NCBI RefSeq assembly: GCF_001458295.1
Contig: NZ_CYUD01000001.1
Span: 62,001-126,000 of the forward strand
Reading direction: 5' to 3'
Length of the DNA stretch: 64,000 bases
DNA from: Ruegeria denitrificans
Lineage (GTDB): Bacteria; Pseudomonadota; Alphaproteobacteria; Rhodobacterales; Rhodobacteraceae
Shown here: in pieces, positions 54,601-63,305 of the stretch
How positions within the stretch are numbered: the stretch's first letter is position 1
Layout of the letters: the number at the start of each line of letters is the position of its first letter
The notes under the pieces: generated by a model
Told to the model about the DNA's origin: nothing
Databases searched by the model: none
What the model saw: the letters and a program-made list of their open reading frames with translations, nothing else
Translations under genes and position numbers: made by a program

Positions 54601-56999
54601 TCGTCCCAATAGTCAGAGGGTGATCCACTTCTGTCAACTCCGGATGCTATCGGCTTCAGACCATCAGTAACACCCAAGAGACTCAGGAATATTATCCACT
54701 TTCGGCTGCTCTCCGGACTTTGCGTGCTCCACTCGCTTAGAGGCTGGAGAAGCTGGTTTCTTGCTCGCATGCAGTCATCCGAGAGCAGTGATGCGTCACT
54801 AAGGAACGCTTCCAAGCGCCTTCCGGTACCGCTCCATGCACTCGAAAAAACGGCTTCAGCTGCTGGTATCCACCCTCCGACCGTCGGGACGTGCAAGTTG
54901 GCATCTTCAATTGCGGAGGCCGCACTTTTACCCGCTGCATCCCAAACACGAAATGCCCAATCGAGAGCGTCCATCCGCCTTTTGTCGCTGAGCCTCCTGC
55001 CCAGCGCTGCGCTCAGGCCGGAAAGCGCCTCTATAGGATCGAACAGTCGAACGAGCCCTGCATCGGATAACGTCTTCAGGACTTCACCGGACAGAGCGAT
55101 CTTTTCATCAAAAAAGCGATAGCCTTTGGTTAGGGAAGACGGCGGTAGAGGAACATCACCTTTCTTGCGCTTGCCGATTTCACTTGCGCCGCGAACGAAG
55201 AGACCGCGGCGGTCAACCGCATCATGTCCGCCGGCCGCACGCAGCTTTCCCTCCCGGTCGAGAAGAATCTCAGCTCCGTCAAGGCTTTCTAGCGTCACCC
55301 CGGAAGCCTCGCAGAGAGTCACCAGATCTTTGTAGAACTTGGCCCATGTCACCGGCTTTGCAGACCGCTGTACAAGCGATTTCGCGTAAGCTTCCAACCA
55401 ATTGGCAATCTCATTCGGTGATGGTAGGCGAGAATACTCCCAGCCAAAGCGGCCCCAAATGCGCCCCGCCATATCGCGTAGCCTTTCAAGACGCTGACTG
55501 TCCAAATCGCCGGATGTCAGGTGCATTCCCACGTGCTTAACGATTTCGCGCGGCTTCAACAGAACAAAATTGGCGTCTGGCCAGATGCTTACTTCAGCAA
55601 TCGTTGACCATTTTTGACCGTCTTCGGTGGGGTTGATCGGAATTAGTCGAAGTTCTGTCAAATCCAAGTCGGCGGCTTCGACCGCTGCGTCCAGTTTTTG
55701 TGCGGCGTCCCCTTTCCATGCGATCAAGTCAAATACACTGCTGGCGGGAACATCGAGCTGCTTTTGCACGGCAGTGAGTGCACCGAAAAGACAGGCTTCC
55801 GCAATGGCATCCATGAGCAGGTTGTTGAGCGGAAGGTTAAGGTCAATATTGCGTCGGTCGATGTCGGCGTAAAAAGGCGCATCAATGTGCCCCAAAAGGG
55901 GCGACCCGGCTTCGCTCGCCATCGGAAGAAAATTGTACAGCTGTCCGTCCTCAACTGCTGCGGTGGACATCCCTACTGCAATAGAAACAGACGGTTGTCC
56001 CTTCCAGTCCAACCAGCGTTTCAGAGGCGCTACTCGATCAATGCTATCTTGCACGGCCTCAAGAACGCGTTTTTTATCAACGTCTTGCTGCACAAGCAGG
56101 AAGCGTCGCCGCTCACCCACTTCGATCGCCGACACTCGTGGATGCAATGGGCCATCCGCCTCACGCAGGATTGTCTGGCGTCTGGTCAATCGACGGCTAC
56201 CAGTCCTTTTTCCCTCAATTTCGACATCAATGCGAACCTCCGCGATTCGGTCTAAAAAAAGGAGCAGCGGGTGTTCCAAGTTTGCGATCTCGTCCACTTG
56301 CTGTAACACCAAACTCACCGCAGATGAGGATCGTAGAGGAGCGACGACCACCGTAGCAAAACCGGCAGCCGCGAAGCGTTCTATCTCGGGAGGAATTTCA
56401 TCTAGGGGTTGTGGCACGAGGTAACGCGGAATTGTCTGCGCGATGACATCTGCTTCATCTTCGCTAACGTGCTGGTCGTCCAGTTCTGACAACAAGATAC
56501 CACGTATCTCAACCGGTCGAGAAAACCGAAAACAGTATCCATCGAACGCATTGGGCGAGCGGTTCTCCGATCGTGAATAGATATGTACATCGTCAGTAAT
56601 CGTCTCGACACTGCGAAAGCCGAGCCCCTTATTTCCAATTCCCTCGCCAATCTCCTTTTCGCTGGTCGCCAAGTTCGTGATGGCGTCCACGTCACGCTCT
56701 GTGAATCCGCGCCCTTTGTTGGCCACATAAAGGTGACCTTCGGTTTCTGATGTTTTGACAAATTTGATCCTGATCGCACCGTTGTCACCCACGTCATGAG
56801 CATCGTGTGCATTCTGGACGAGCTCGAAAAGAACTCTATCCCCGTATTCAGCGCTTATAACTTCGCCCGAATTCTTGAGGCTTTTGTAGGTTAGAAGACG
56901 CTTGCGATGTGCATCAAGGGCATTTGAAAGCGCATTACGGGCCTTACTCTTCAGAAGGTAGGAGAAACCATGGGACGCAATATCTGTGGGGATGTTCAA
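51669..56999 (-). CDS. Sacsin-like GHKL ATPase with C-terminal DUF3883 nuclease-like domain
   Basis: A very large protein of 1776 residues. The N-terminal GHKL-type ATP-binding fold shows the N box FELVQNAHDA (58-67), the G1 box NKGRGF (94-99) and the lid box GNKGLGF (122-128), as in Hsp90 and sacsin. The long middle part is helical with no motif I can name. The C-terminus (from about 1641) fits DUF3883, with YDF at 1684-1686 and FEVKS at 1697-1701 giving a PD-(D/E)XK-like Asp1685, Glu1698, Lys1700. The TTG start at 56999 overlaps the preceding stop (TTGA). Sacsin/DUF3883 fusions occur in defence islands. It likely couples an ATP-driven conformational switch to nucleic acid cleavage; the substrate is unknown. 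Confidence 0.82.
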   Translation of the reverse strand: MNIPTDIASHGFSYLLKSKARNALSNALDAHRKRLLTYKSLKNSGEVISAEYGDRVLFELVQNAHDAHDVGDNGAIRIKFVKTSETEGHLYVANKGRGFTERDVDAITNLATSEKEIGEGIGNKGLGFRSVETITDDVHIYSRSENRSPNAFDGYCFRFSRPVEIRGILLSELDDQHVSEDEADVIAQTIPRYLVPQPLDEIPPEIERFAAAGFATVVVAPLRSSSAVSLVLQQVDEIANLEHPLLLFLDRIAEVRIDVEIEGKRTGSRRLTRRQTILREADGPLHPRVSAIEVGERRRFLLVQQDVDKKRVLEAVQDSIDRVAPLKRWLDWKGQPSVSIAVGMSTAAVEDGQLYNFLPMASEAGSPLLGHIDAPFYADIDRRNIDLNLPLNNLLMDAIAEACLFGALTAVQKQLDVPASSVFDLIAWKGDAAQKLDAAVEAADLDLTELRLIPINPTEDGQKWSTIAEVSIWPDANFVLLKPREIVKHVGMHLTSGDLDSQRLERLRDMAGRIWGRFGWEYSRLPSPNEIANWLEAYAKSLVQRSAKPVTWAKFYKDLVTLCEASGVTLESLDGAEILLDREGKLRAAGGHDAVDRRGLFVRGASEIGKRKKGDVPLPPSSLTKGYRFFDEKIALSGEVLKTLSDAGLVRLFDPIEALSGLSAALGRRLSDKRRMDALDWAFRVWDAAGKSAASAIEDANLHVPTVGGWIPAAEAVFSSAWSGTGRRLEAFLSDASLLSDDCMRARNQLLQPLSEWSTQSPESSRKWIIFLSLLGVTDGLKPIASGVDRSGSPSDYWDELLQTGDASRGLTGKWTRLAQQTYFSHPNTPDYTLSGEFWRLPGQIEYDEFPDHLREAFYELLVHHISCHFDNFFYARIGRYDRLERDWNERRVVTPLGAFLQSEEWLNADLRGERVFLLPNQCWASKSKRSGVPAFMPRLSEDARVLLDRDELAEIVFSDRLGLLDWTSTDTATQRLIALANGVADLRSGDIGKFRREYSQAWKEIAENKIELPSNLPLAVYRSGKLTRIEVEESAQTTVVLVENAQNFEARALSASGVSVLELGEVDLGVIEESFGHVEAYSAKQLDHASVRLLVDGSVFVPSSDDEYLVSLGLDWLPEVAVIANEVIGENLERGILATNLDKRLRLIRIRRCNSISLTVAGQDVASGGRMQWYAYQDDAKPTLILTEDIPIDWPRLAEIIAAELSKLIHARLRSLEIAILRLAQGRPFGSLERPTETELASALRCDVRIVEDMRAGMRTDLAHVLHQIVPIVAYYENVDLARGLADAAMEQGAEFSIRNWLETHLSTSSPAAGDLLAACETSPDRRSIATELDLHYGRFNRVLQSIGEETLSSEAELRAMFEAYLREMSPELRDRLRLLHLQDYRLGKDLSTYLSRRELNFIPFEPAWVLDFETLDRQMVVEHVEASFAETFGELPEDELPSFDKMISENRKVVRAFANEAKPIIGVWCRKNHADLPDIWEREEAQDVVRFVENAGLLDFDVVDADRVAALCKRVGIWPEEMPASIDPESLGLDESSVRKEQERKAIEQQERDRSKRIIQFAGRNLDPGDPSFATAMQSIAEATIALDDGWFKRSRQRTRLVKLDGLSESGSGSGNVESGKKAQRARRLTETQKIAMGITSEWLAYQYLKRRLPDAVDESSWVSENRMNFFGGSEGDDSAGYDFLVQTPKIDWMFEVKSTLEDGCEFELTSNELRVASSASRTGRRRYRILYVPYVFSPEKWCVLELPNPMDKETQAQFSVAGRGSLRLRFERR

Positions 57000-57457
57000 C
57001 TGTTTGGCCTCGTCTTGCTAGTCGACAAATGGGAGCAAAACCGGGAAAGCTGCTTTAGTTTTTCCTTTGCCTGTGAACTCCTCAAATTGGTTGACCCAAT
57101 TCGATTAAGCGCGCCCATTTCCTGATGTTTGGAACCCATTTCCGCATAGTGAATTGACGAAAAACCCTTTGCGGAAAACGTGTTAGCTGAGTTTTCTACC
57201 AATAATCCTTCAGGCGATAACTCGAATGAAACCTCGCCTTTGGGACTCGGTTCAGTGGGTGCGTCGTCTGCGTTCAGAGGAAGTTTGAGAAATGCGCGAA
57301 CTGTGTAATCGATTTTTGCGTTGTCTTCACTTCCAGCAAAAGAGAAAACTAATTTTGGTTTTAACCGCAATGCGATCCAATCCACATCTGCAAGCCGATC
57401 CTTAAGTGACTTTTTCGAGTTTTGAGGTAATTCTGAGATAATCTTTTGAATATCCAC
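56996..57457 (-). CDS. Uncharacterised protein between helicase and sacsin-like genes
   Basis: A 153-residue protein of unknown family. Segments include DRLADVDWIALRLKPKLVFS and a Pro/Glu-rich middle (DDAPTEPSPKGEVSFELSPE), then a basic tail. GTG 57457 follows AAAGGAAAA by about 6 bases; a longer TTG start at 57481 would overlap the helicase stop. Its stop overlaps the sacsin-like start. Tight coupling on both sides suggests an adaptor or inhibitor specific to this operon. Confidence 0.6.
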   Translation of the reverse strand: MDIQKIISELPQNSKKSLKDRLADVDWIALRLKPKLVFSFAGSEDNAKIDYTVRAFLKLPLNADDAPTEPSPKGEVSFELSPEGLLVENSANTFSAKGFSSIHYAEMGSKHQEMGALNRIGSTNLRSSQAKEKLKQLSRFCSHLSTSKTRPNS

Positions 57458-57471
57458 CTGTTTTCCTTTGA

Positions 57472-60400
57472 TTAAGCGCAAACAGCGGTTTCATGAGCCA
57501 CGTGCGCAACCGATATCATGCCTTCGTTCATCCAGTTGATGGCTAGTTGCCGCACGGGCTTGCCGCCGCTGGCGGAGAGCAACTCTGTATATGCGCGCAA
57601 CTGCGGCAGATAGTTTGCAAATCTGGTTGATGGGTCAGGGCAGGGGCCTGATTTGTGGTCCAGTATCAGGTACCCGGACGGCCCCTCCGCGAGACAGTCG
57701 ATGATCGCATTGGTCTGCGACCCGTCAGTGCGCACGTCCTGAATCGGAAGTTCAAAATGCAGGTGTTCGTACCCTTGGTCTTTGAGCCAGGCCCGGACGC
57801 TTTCGATCTGGGCCGCTATGGTATCAAGTGCCACAGAATCCAGGCCAACTGTGGCGGCCAGCCGATTTCGCAAGTCGGGTCGTTGACACAGAACACGGAA
57901 GGCAAGGTGCCAAGCAGTCCCTCTTTCTGTGGCGCTGTTGAAATGGTCCGCCCGGACCCCAAGGCCATGACCGAGCTCAAAATGTCTTAGCATCGGTGGT
58001 ATTGTTTTCGCTTCGGTCTCAAGCGATGAAGGGCTGACGCGCCACGGGGTGCGCGACGCAACTGGCGCAACCCGCGATTGCCCAAAGCGTGGGACAGACG
58101 CCTGGTTCACTGCGCCGGCTTCGGGGAATTCTCTGTCAGGGGCTTCATAAATAATCCGCGCGTCTACTTCACTCCCAGACACCATCAAACTTGCCCCGGA
58201 TACATCCAGTCCGGATCGCGCGCGCAACAGGTCAACCATGCGTTCTGGACGGTCCTTTTCTTTCGAGGGTTCCGCCGGCAGAGAGACGATCAACCTGTCG
58301 CGTGCGCGCGTCATTGCAACATAGAGTTCGCGAGCCGCGTCCCGTTCATCTTTTTCGATCAAGTCGTCAGCAAAAACTTTCTGTTTTTCAGGCGCCGCAA
58401 AATTCGGAAGCCAGCTCAGACCAGCCTGATTAAGCACGTTGTCCAAGTCGTCGAAACTCGAGAAATCCGCGCTCAGAGTGCCAGGACGTTCGGGAAACTT
58501 GAATTCCAGTCCTGCCACGACAGTGATATGCCACTCTCGCCCCTTTGCCGCATGCCAGGTTGATATTTCGACACCAGTTCCTGACCAGCCAGCCGGATCC
58601 GGATGGCGGTTCCAGTCTTTTTCAGTTTGTGCCGAAATCCAACCGAGGAAAACCTGTGGCCCAAAACCATGGAAACCGGCAGCGGCGCGCATATCTTGGG
58701 CGAGCTGATCAAATTCGCCGGCTTCAGCCTGAAAACGTGTCAAATCAGCCAGTGCTTCGAGCGGGTCGGACAAACCAGCGGCCCAATCGCGCAGTCCCGT
58801 AGCTATTATAATTTCTGCGATCAGGTCGCCGACAGGCAATTCGTTTGCGAGGGGCTGCAATTTGTGCAGTGCTTCTAGCGCGGTATCTGTGTCGAGTTTG
58901 CCGCTGACTGAACTGGCAAGCGCGTCTTCAAGTGCAACAGCCGGTGGACCGAGCGTCAGCCATGTGAGCGCCGCGTGGCGGTCGGCAGGGTCGGAAACAA
59001 AGGCAACAGCAGCCCGTGCAGCCCGTGTTGCCGGTGCTTCAAGCCAGCCCTCGCCTTGAATTCGGACCGGCAGACTACGTTTTCGCAACGCGTCCGCCAT
59101 ACGCGCGCATTCGGCAGTCGTGTAACAAAGCACAGCCACATCTGACGGTCTCACTGATCGCAGCTTTTTTGTATGCTTGTCGCGAACCCGTTCGTTCCCT
59201 TCGAGAATCTCGAAAACTCTGTCCGCTACGCAGTCGGGCGCGTGTTTCTTTCTATCCGCCCAACTTCGCGGGAGCACGATTGCTTCGATAGCGGTCTCGC
59301 CCGTTTCGTCTTGTGTTGGTGACAGTGCATCGTAACTTTCTGGGAAGAGCACGCGCCCGAGCTCGTTTACAAAACCCATGATGCGTGCATCCGAACGCCA
59401 GTTTTTGTTCAGGGGATCGACATTGTCAGGGAAAGATTTCTGAAGCGCTTCTGAAAGACGTGAATCTGCTCCTTGAAAGCCCATTATTGACTGTTTTGTA
59501 TCACCAACGATGAGTGCTCGCTGTGCACCCTTCGCCAGTCGCCACAACAGCGAAAACTGTACGGGGTTTGTGTCCTGGAACTCATCGATGACGACGCAGT
59601 CGACCTCCGACAACACAGCTGCAAGGATGTCTTCACGGTCGCGAAGCAGCGTCTCCGCTTCCACAATCATATCCGCGTAATCAATCAGCCCGGCCTGCCT
59701 TTTTGCAGCATCGTAGCTTGCAAGCACTTGCTGGGCCCCGCTAACAAGCGCTGTAAGATGTGTTTTGGCGTCCTCTAACGGGCCCGGATGTTGTAGCAGG
59801 GCGTCGGCGGCCTTCATCACGGTCGCCGCGTAGGCGTCGTACCCGTCCGGAGTTGGCGACGTGCGTTTTGAAAGTCTCAGATCTCGCAAAGCGTGCCAGA
59901 GAGACCAGTCCCGCTCAAGGTCATCCGTGTTTGCCGCGCGTCTTAGGTTTGCGAAGTCTCTGGCAAAATCCTTTTGCGCCGACTGGTTGCCGGCGTCGGG
60001 CGCAAGCGAACTGGGAAAGGCAAGCAGGAGATCTTTGGCCGCGTCTTGCAGTGTACTTGTCAGAGAAGAACCATCGGCGGCGCAGGCACCATATCCATTT
60101 TCCAGTCGTTGAATCGCTGTTTTGCACAAGGCATTTGACATGCCGCTCCTGCCAAGGCCCCGCAAGAGATCGACTGTGCGTAACAGGTCGGATCGCAAAG
60201 CACTCTCGGCATTCTCACCTGACAAAAACGACCATTTATAACCATATCTCCCGAGGTCTTGCATGATCGGTTCAAGAGCTTGGCAATATGCCATTTCGAG
60301 ACGGATCAAAATATCACGCTCGGCCTCGCTGAGTAGGCGGCTTTGAGGAGAACGGCCCGCAGCAAATGCATGCTCTGTCAGGAGCCTTTGTCCCAAGGAA

Positions 60401-60639
60401 TGAATTGTCCCAACATAGGCCCGATCGATTTCCAGAGCATCTTCGACACGGCCCCGTTTCATAAGTTCGGCCCGAATACGCATGCGCAGCTCGGACGCGG
60501 CCGCTTCTGAAAAGGTGACCGCAAGAATTCGGCCCGGTTTCACCTGATCTGTTTCGATCCAGTCTGCCAAGGTGTTTTGGATGCGCGTCGTTTTACCGGC
60601 TCCAGCACCGGCGGGAACTAACGTCAGATGATCTGTCAT
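57472..60639 (-). CDS. AddA/UvrD-like helicase with C-terminal PD-(D/E)XK nuclease
   Basis: A 1055-residue superfamily 1A helicase-nuclease. Motif I is GAGAGKT (11-17), motif II DEFQDTNP near 351, motif III VGDTKQSIMGFQGA, motif V STWHAAKGREW near 693 and motif VI YVAMTRARDRL near 773. The C-terminal nuclease has NAIIDCLAEGP and ILDHKSG, the RecB-like Asp and Asp-His-Lys residues. The ATG overlaps the AddB-like stop by 4 bases. It presumably forms a heterodimer with that protein, as in AddAB, unwinding and degrading duplex DNA ends. It is somewhat shorter than standard alphaproteobacterial AddA and clusters with HEPN and sacsin-like genes rather than the usual repair context. Confidence 0.88.
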   Translation of the reverse strand: MTDHLTLVPAGAGAGKTTRIQNTLADWIETDQVKPGRILAVTFSEAAASELRMRIRAELMKRGRVEDALEIDRAYVGTIHSLGQRLLTEHAFAAGRSPQSRLLSEAERDILIRLEMAYCQALEPIMQDLGRYGYKWSFLSGENAESALRSDLLRTVDLLRGLGRSGMSNALCKTAIQRLENGYGACAADGSSLTSTLQDAAKDLLLAFPSSLAPDAGNQSAQKDFARDFANLRRAANTDDLERDWSLWHALRDLRLSKRTSPTPDGYDAYAATVMKAADALLQHPGPLEDAKTHLTALVSGAQQVLASYDAAKRQAGLIDYADMIVEAETLLRDREDILAAVLSEVDCVVIDEFQDTNPVQFSLLWRLAKGAQRALIVGDTKQSIMGFQGADSRLSEALQKSFPDNVDPLNKNWRSDARIMGFVNELGRVLFPESYDALSPTQDETGETAIEAIVLPRSWADRKKHAPDCVADRVFEILEGNERVRDKHTKKLRSVRPSDVAVLCYTTAECARMADALRKRSLPVRIQGEGWLEAPATRAARAAVAFVSDPADRHAALTWLTLGPPAVALEDALASSVSGKLDTDTALEALHKLQPLANELPVGDLIAEIIIATGLRDWAAGLSDPLEALADLTRFQAEAGEFDQLAQDMRAAAGFHGFGPQVFLGWISAQTEKDWNRHPDPAGWSGTGVEISTWHAAKGREWHITVVAGLEFKFPERPGTLSADFSSFDDLDNVLNQAGLSWLPNFAAPEKQKVFADDLIEKDERDAARELYVAMTRARDRLIVSLPAEPSKEKDRPERMVDLLRARSGLDVSGASLMVSGSEVDARIIYEAPDREFPEAGAVNQASVPRFGQSRVAPVASRTPWRVSPSSLETEAKTIPPMLRHFELGHGLGVRADHFNSATERGTAWHLAFRVLCQRPDLRNRLAATVGLDSVALDTIAAQIESVRAWLKDQGYEHLHFELPIQDVRTDGSQTNAIIDCLAEGPSGYLILDHKSGPCPDPSTRFANYLPQLRAYTELLSASGGKPVRQLAINWMNEGMISVAHVAHETAVCA

Positions 60640-63224
60640 TGAGACCCCTCTTCCGCCGGCAGGGTGAAAGCTTTCACAAACTCATTGTCTTTGAGTGCGT
60701 AGGGCGTAATGCCCCGGTCCTTCTCCATGATCGAAATGTCATCAGATCGGTTCAATCGGATGATCCCTGCTCTTGCTTCGGATACAGCTTGCAGCAGGTG
60801 ATCCGTCGCATTCGCAGAGATGTCGACCGAAGCAACTTCCGCACCGGGTATACCTTCACCGCCAAAGTCCGTCAGGACAGTTGCATCAAGCATGGTATGA
60901 TATGCGGTTGTCGTTTTGACGCCTTCGGGAACGAGGCGCGTAAGAGACATCGCTTCTGAGGGGCGTTCCAACATGGCGCGGTACAGCGCAACCTGCAGGT
61001 CCCAGCCTTTCGTCATGCGCGCGCGCCGCGAGTAGGATTTTGATCGTTTGTGGTCTACGACAAGCACACGATCGTTGGGCAGTCTCAAAAGACTGTCCGC
61101 GCGTCCCGCGATCGGCAGGCCGTCGAAGTCTCCCTCCAGGCCAATTTCATTATGTAAAACAGTGGCTTCCGATTTGCGCAGGAAGCCGCCCCAGGATTGT
61201 GCAATCATTCGCGCTTCCCGCAACAGGTTGGCGCGCTCAGTGTTCCAAGCTGGACCATTCAGCCAGATTGCATGACATTTTATTGCGTCGACAAGCGCCT
61301 CCGGAGTTTTTACGTCAACGGCAGTTGCGTCTGGAATAGGCTCTTCTTTAGGAAACACGACCTCCAATATGTGATGCATGATTGTGCCGAGCGTCATGAC
61401 ATCAAGTGTTTCTGAAGCCCAAGTGCGATCTTTCGCACCCAGTTCATCCATTAACCACGCCAATGGGCTGACTAGAAGCGTTTCCAACCTCGAAGGAGAT
61501 TGCCGGACATACCCTCCTTCGCTGGCCTGGCGCAGGCGGAGAAGATCGGTGTTCAGACTTATTATCCCATCTTCTGGCAATGATGCAGCTGGGTCCGCTT
61601 GTGTCGGCAGCGCCTCCGTCGGTACAGGTATGGATGTAACGTCTGAACCGCGCACATCGCACAACAGGTCCGCCGGATCGGACGCGCCCAGAAGATGAGA
61701 AATAAGCGCAAAACCGGTAGAAGGTGACAGAGATTTTCCGGCAAGATCGAGCGCGGGCACGAGCAACGTGGCGCCCTCAGTGGCAGAACAAAGCTGGCGG
61801 CGAAACATTTCCAGCCCGCGAGACAGGTGTTCGCGCCGCCCCGGAAGTATCAGACCGGTTGTTTCCCGGATCAAACGGATTTCGCTTTCGGTGAATACCG
61901 GATTGGAGGCAGGCAAGCGTGGCCAGTGTTTTCCCGTAAGGCCGAGGACAATGAGGTGCCTGGCAGGGCGCCAGGGTAAGGCGTTTTCAGTGAAGAGAGA
62001 GACACCTTCAACGAACCTTGAAATGTCTGGAGCGTCTTCTTTGCGTGGTTCCGCTCGTTTGCGTAGAACAGACCAGTCCAGGGATTTTGCTGATGCAATA
62101 CCGAGTTGCCCGATGCGTTCGGTAAGCGGCACGTCGGGTAAAGTTTCTGTCACGGTCATAAGTCTTGCGGATAGCTGCGGTAACGTTTCTGTTTCGCGCA
62201 GCGCATCAAGTACCAGACGACCGGCGCCCTCAAGTTCTTTCGCCGTTTCTGACCATCCGCGGTCCATGAGCTCCCGCGCCATTCTTCGACCGGTGTCTCC
62301 AGGCCAGGGCATCAGTGGGCTGGTGTACAAGGATGCAAGGGCGGTTCGTGATGCTGGGGCCTCGAGCAATGTCAGCAACAGAAGCAGTAATTCGGCCGTC
62401 AAGTCGCGCTTTATAGCGGCTTCGGCCTGACCGGAGAGCGGAATGCCGACTCTATCGAAGGCTTCTGCAAGTGCGCGTTCGTAGTTCCGGTCGTCTGGAA
62501 CCAGCACGCCAATGTCAGCTGGCAGATCAACGATTCCATCTTGCAAAAGTTGCTGAGCGCGCGCGGCGGCAAAATCTGCTTCCTCTTGAGGGTCGCGAAC
62601 CCCGAAAACTCTTAGAGTTTCGTCTGCGCTGGTGCCTTCTCCCGATTTTCCAAGGTTGCTTTGAACGAACCCGAGAGCACCTGAAACGGGTGCTGTTGCC
62701 GAAACAAGACCTTGTTCGAAGGCAGACATTTCAGCGTCGGGCGCAGCCCCATGGTGTGCGATCAACTGGTTGGCCAACGCTCTTTCAATCGAGTCCTGGT
62801 GCTGGCAGACAACGGAGTTTGCAAGTGGCAGCGGTTCAAGTGCATCCGCCGCGTCGCAATTCAAAACATGCGAATAAACGTCCAGCGGTGCAGGCAGGGT
62901 ACCAATATCGCGCCATAGGTCACGCAGTGCCGTCAGGTGATCCCGCGCGCGGCTTTCAGGAAGGGCTTCTGGTTGCAATTGACTGAATTCCAGCCCTTCA
63001 GTGGCGCGCATCACCGTTGTAAGAGCGCCTTCGATTGCGCGCGCCGTTTCTTCCGGAGCCAATGTCAGACTTTCCGACCAGGGCGCCTTGCGGTTGGACA
63101 ATGCCTCGACCAGTGGAAAATCTGTGGCGGCTGGCGCGAGGTAAGTCTCTCGCAACAGGTCATCCGTAATGTAGCGCAATGCGCCAGTAACGGGTGAGCA
63201 AGTCATGAGTGGATCGATGCGCAT
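60636..63224 (-). CDS. AddB-like protein with C-terminal PD-(D/E)XK nuclease
   Basis: An 862-residue partner of the helicase. The N-terminal part resembles a degenerate UvrD-like fold without an evident Walker A. The middle contains LIVLGLTGKHWPRLP, reminiscent of the AddB helicase-like domain. The C-terminal nuclease shows GRADSLLRLPNDRVLVVDHK, with Asp and Asp-His-Lys in RecB style (about 700-722). The Cys set of an AddB iron-sulfur staple is not evident. The likely role is strand handling and cutting in an AddAB-like complex. ATG 63224 follows GGAAAGG by about 14 bases. It lies 81 bases after the HEPN gene. Confidence 0.82.
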   Translation of the reverse strand: MRIDPLMTCSPVTGALRYITDDLLRETYLAPAATDFPLVEALSNRKAPWSESLTLAPEETARAIEGALTTVMRATEGLEFSQLQPEALPESRARDHLTALRDLWRDIGTLPAPLDVYSHVLNCDAADALEPLPLANSVVCQHQDSIERALANQLIAHHGAAPDAEMSAFEQGLVSATAPVSGALGFVQSNLGKSGEGTSADETLRVFGVRDPQEEADFAAARAQQLLQDGIVDLPADIGVLVPDDRNYERALAEAFDRVGIPLSGQAEAAIKRDLTAELLLLLLTLLEAPASRTALASLYTSPLMPWPGDTGRRMARELMDRGWSETAKELEGAGRLVLDALRETETLPQLSARLMTVTETLPDVPLTERIGQLGIASAKSLDWSVLRKRAEPRKEDAPDISRFVEGVSLFTENALPWRPARHLIVLGLTGKHWPRLPASNPVFTESEIRLIRETTGLILPGRREHLSRGLEMFRRQLCSATEGATLLVPALDLAGKSLSPSTGFALISHLLGASDPADLLCDVRGSDVTSIPVPTEALPTQADPAASLPEDGIISLNTDLLRLRQASEGGYVRQSPSRLETLLVSPLAWLMDELGAKDRTWASETLDVMTLGTIMHHILEVVFPKEEPIPDATAVDVKTPEALVDAIKCHAIWLNGPAWNTERANLLREARMIAQSWGGFLRKSEATVLHNEIGLEGDFDGLPIAGRADSLLRLPNDRVLVVDHKRSKSYSRRARMTKGWDLQVALYRAMLERPSEAMSLTRLVPEGVKTTTAYHTMLDATVLTDFGGEGIPGAEVASVDISANATDHLLQAVSEARAGIIRLNRSDDISIMEKDRGITPYALKDNEFVKAFTLPAEEGSQ

Positions 63225-63305
63225 TGCGTTATATGCCTTTCCGGCATGGCCAAAAAATTGTTTCTGAGCCCTTGCGTGATTTGTGGAATGTTCCAGTGAA
63301 GAGCA

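Noticed and set aside
57655..57990. Plus-strand frame opposite the helicase nuclease domain
   Set aside because: Antisense to conserved nuclease motifs; no independent support.
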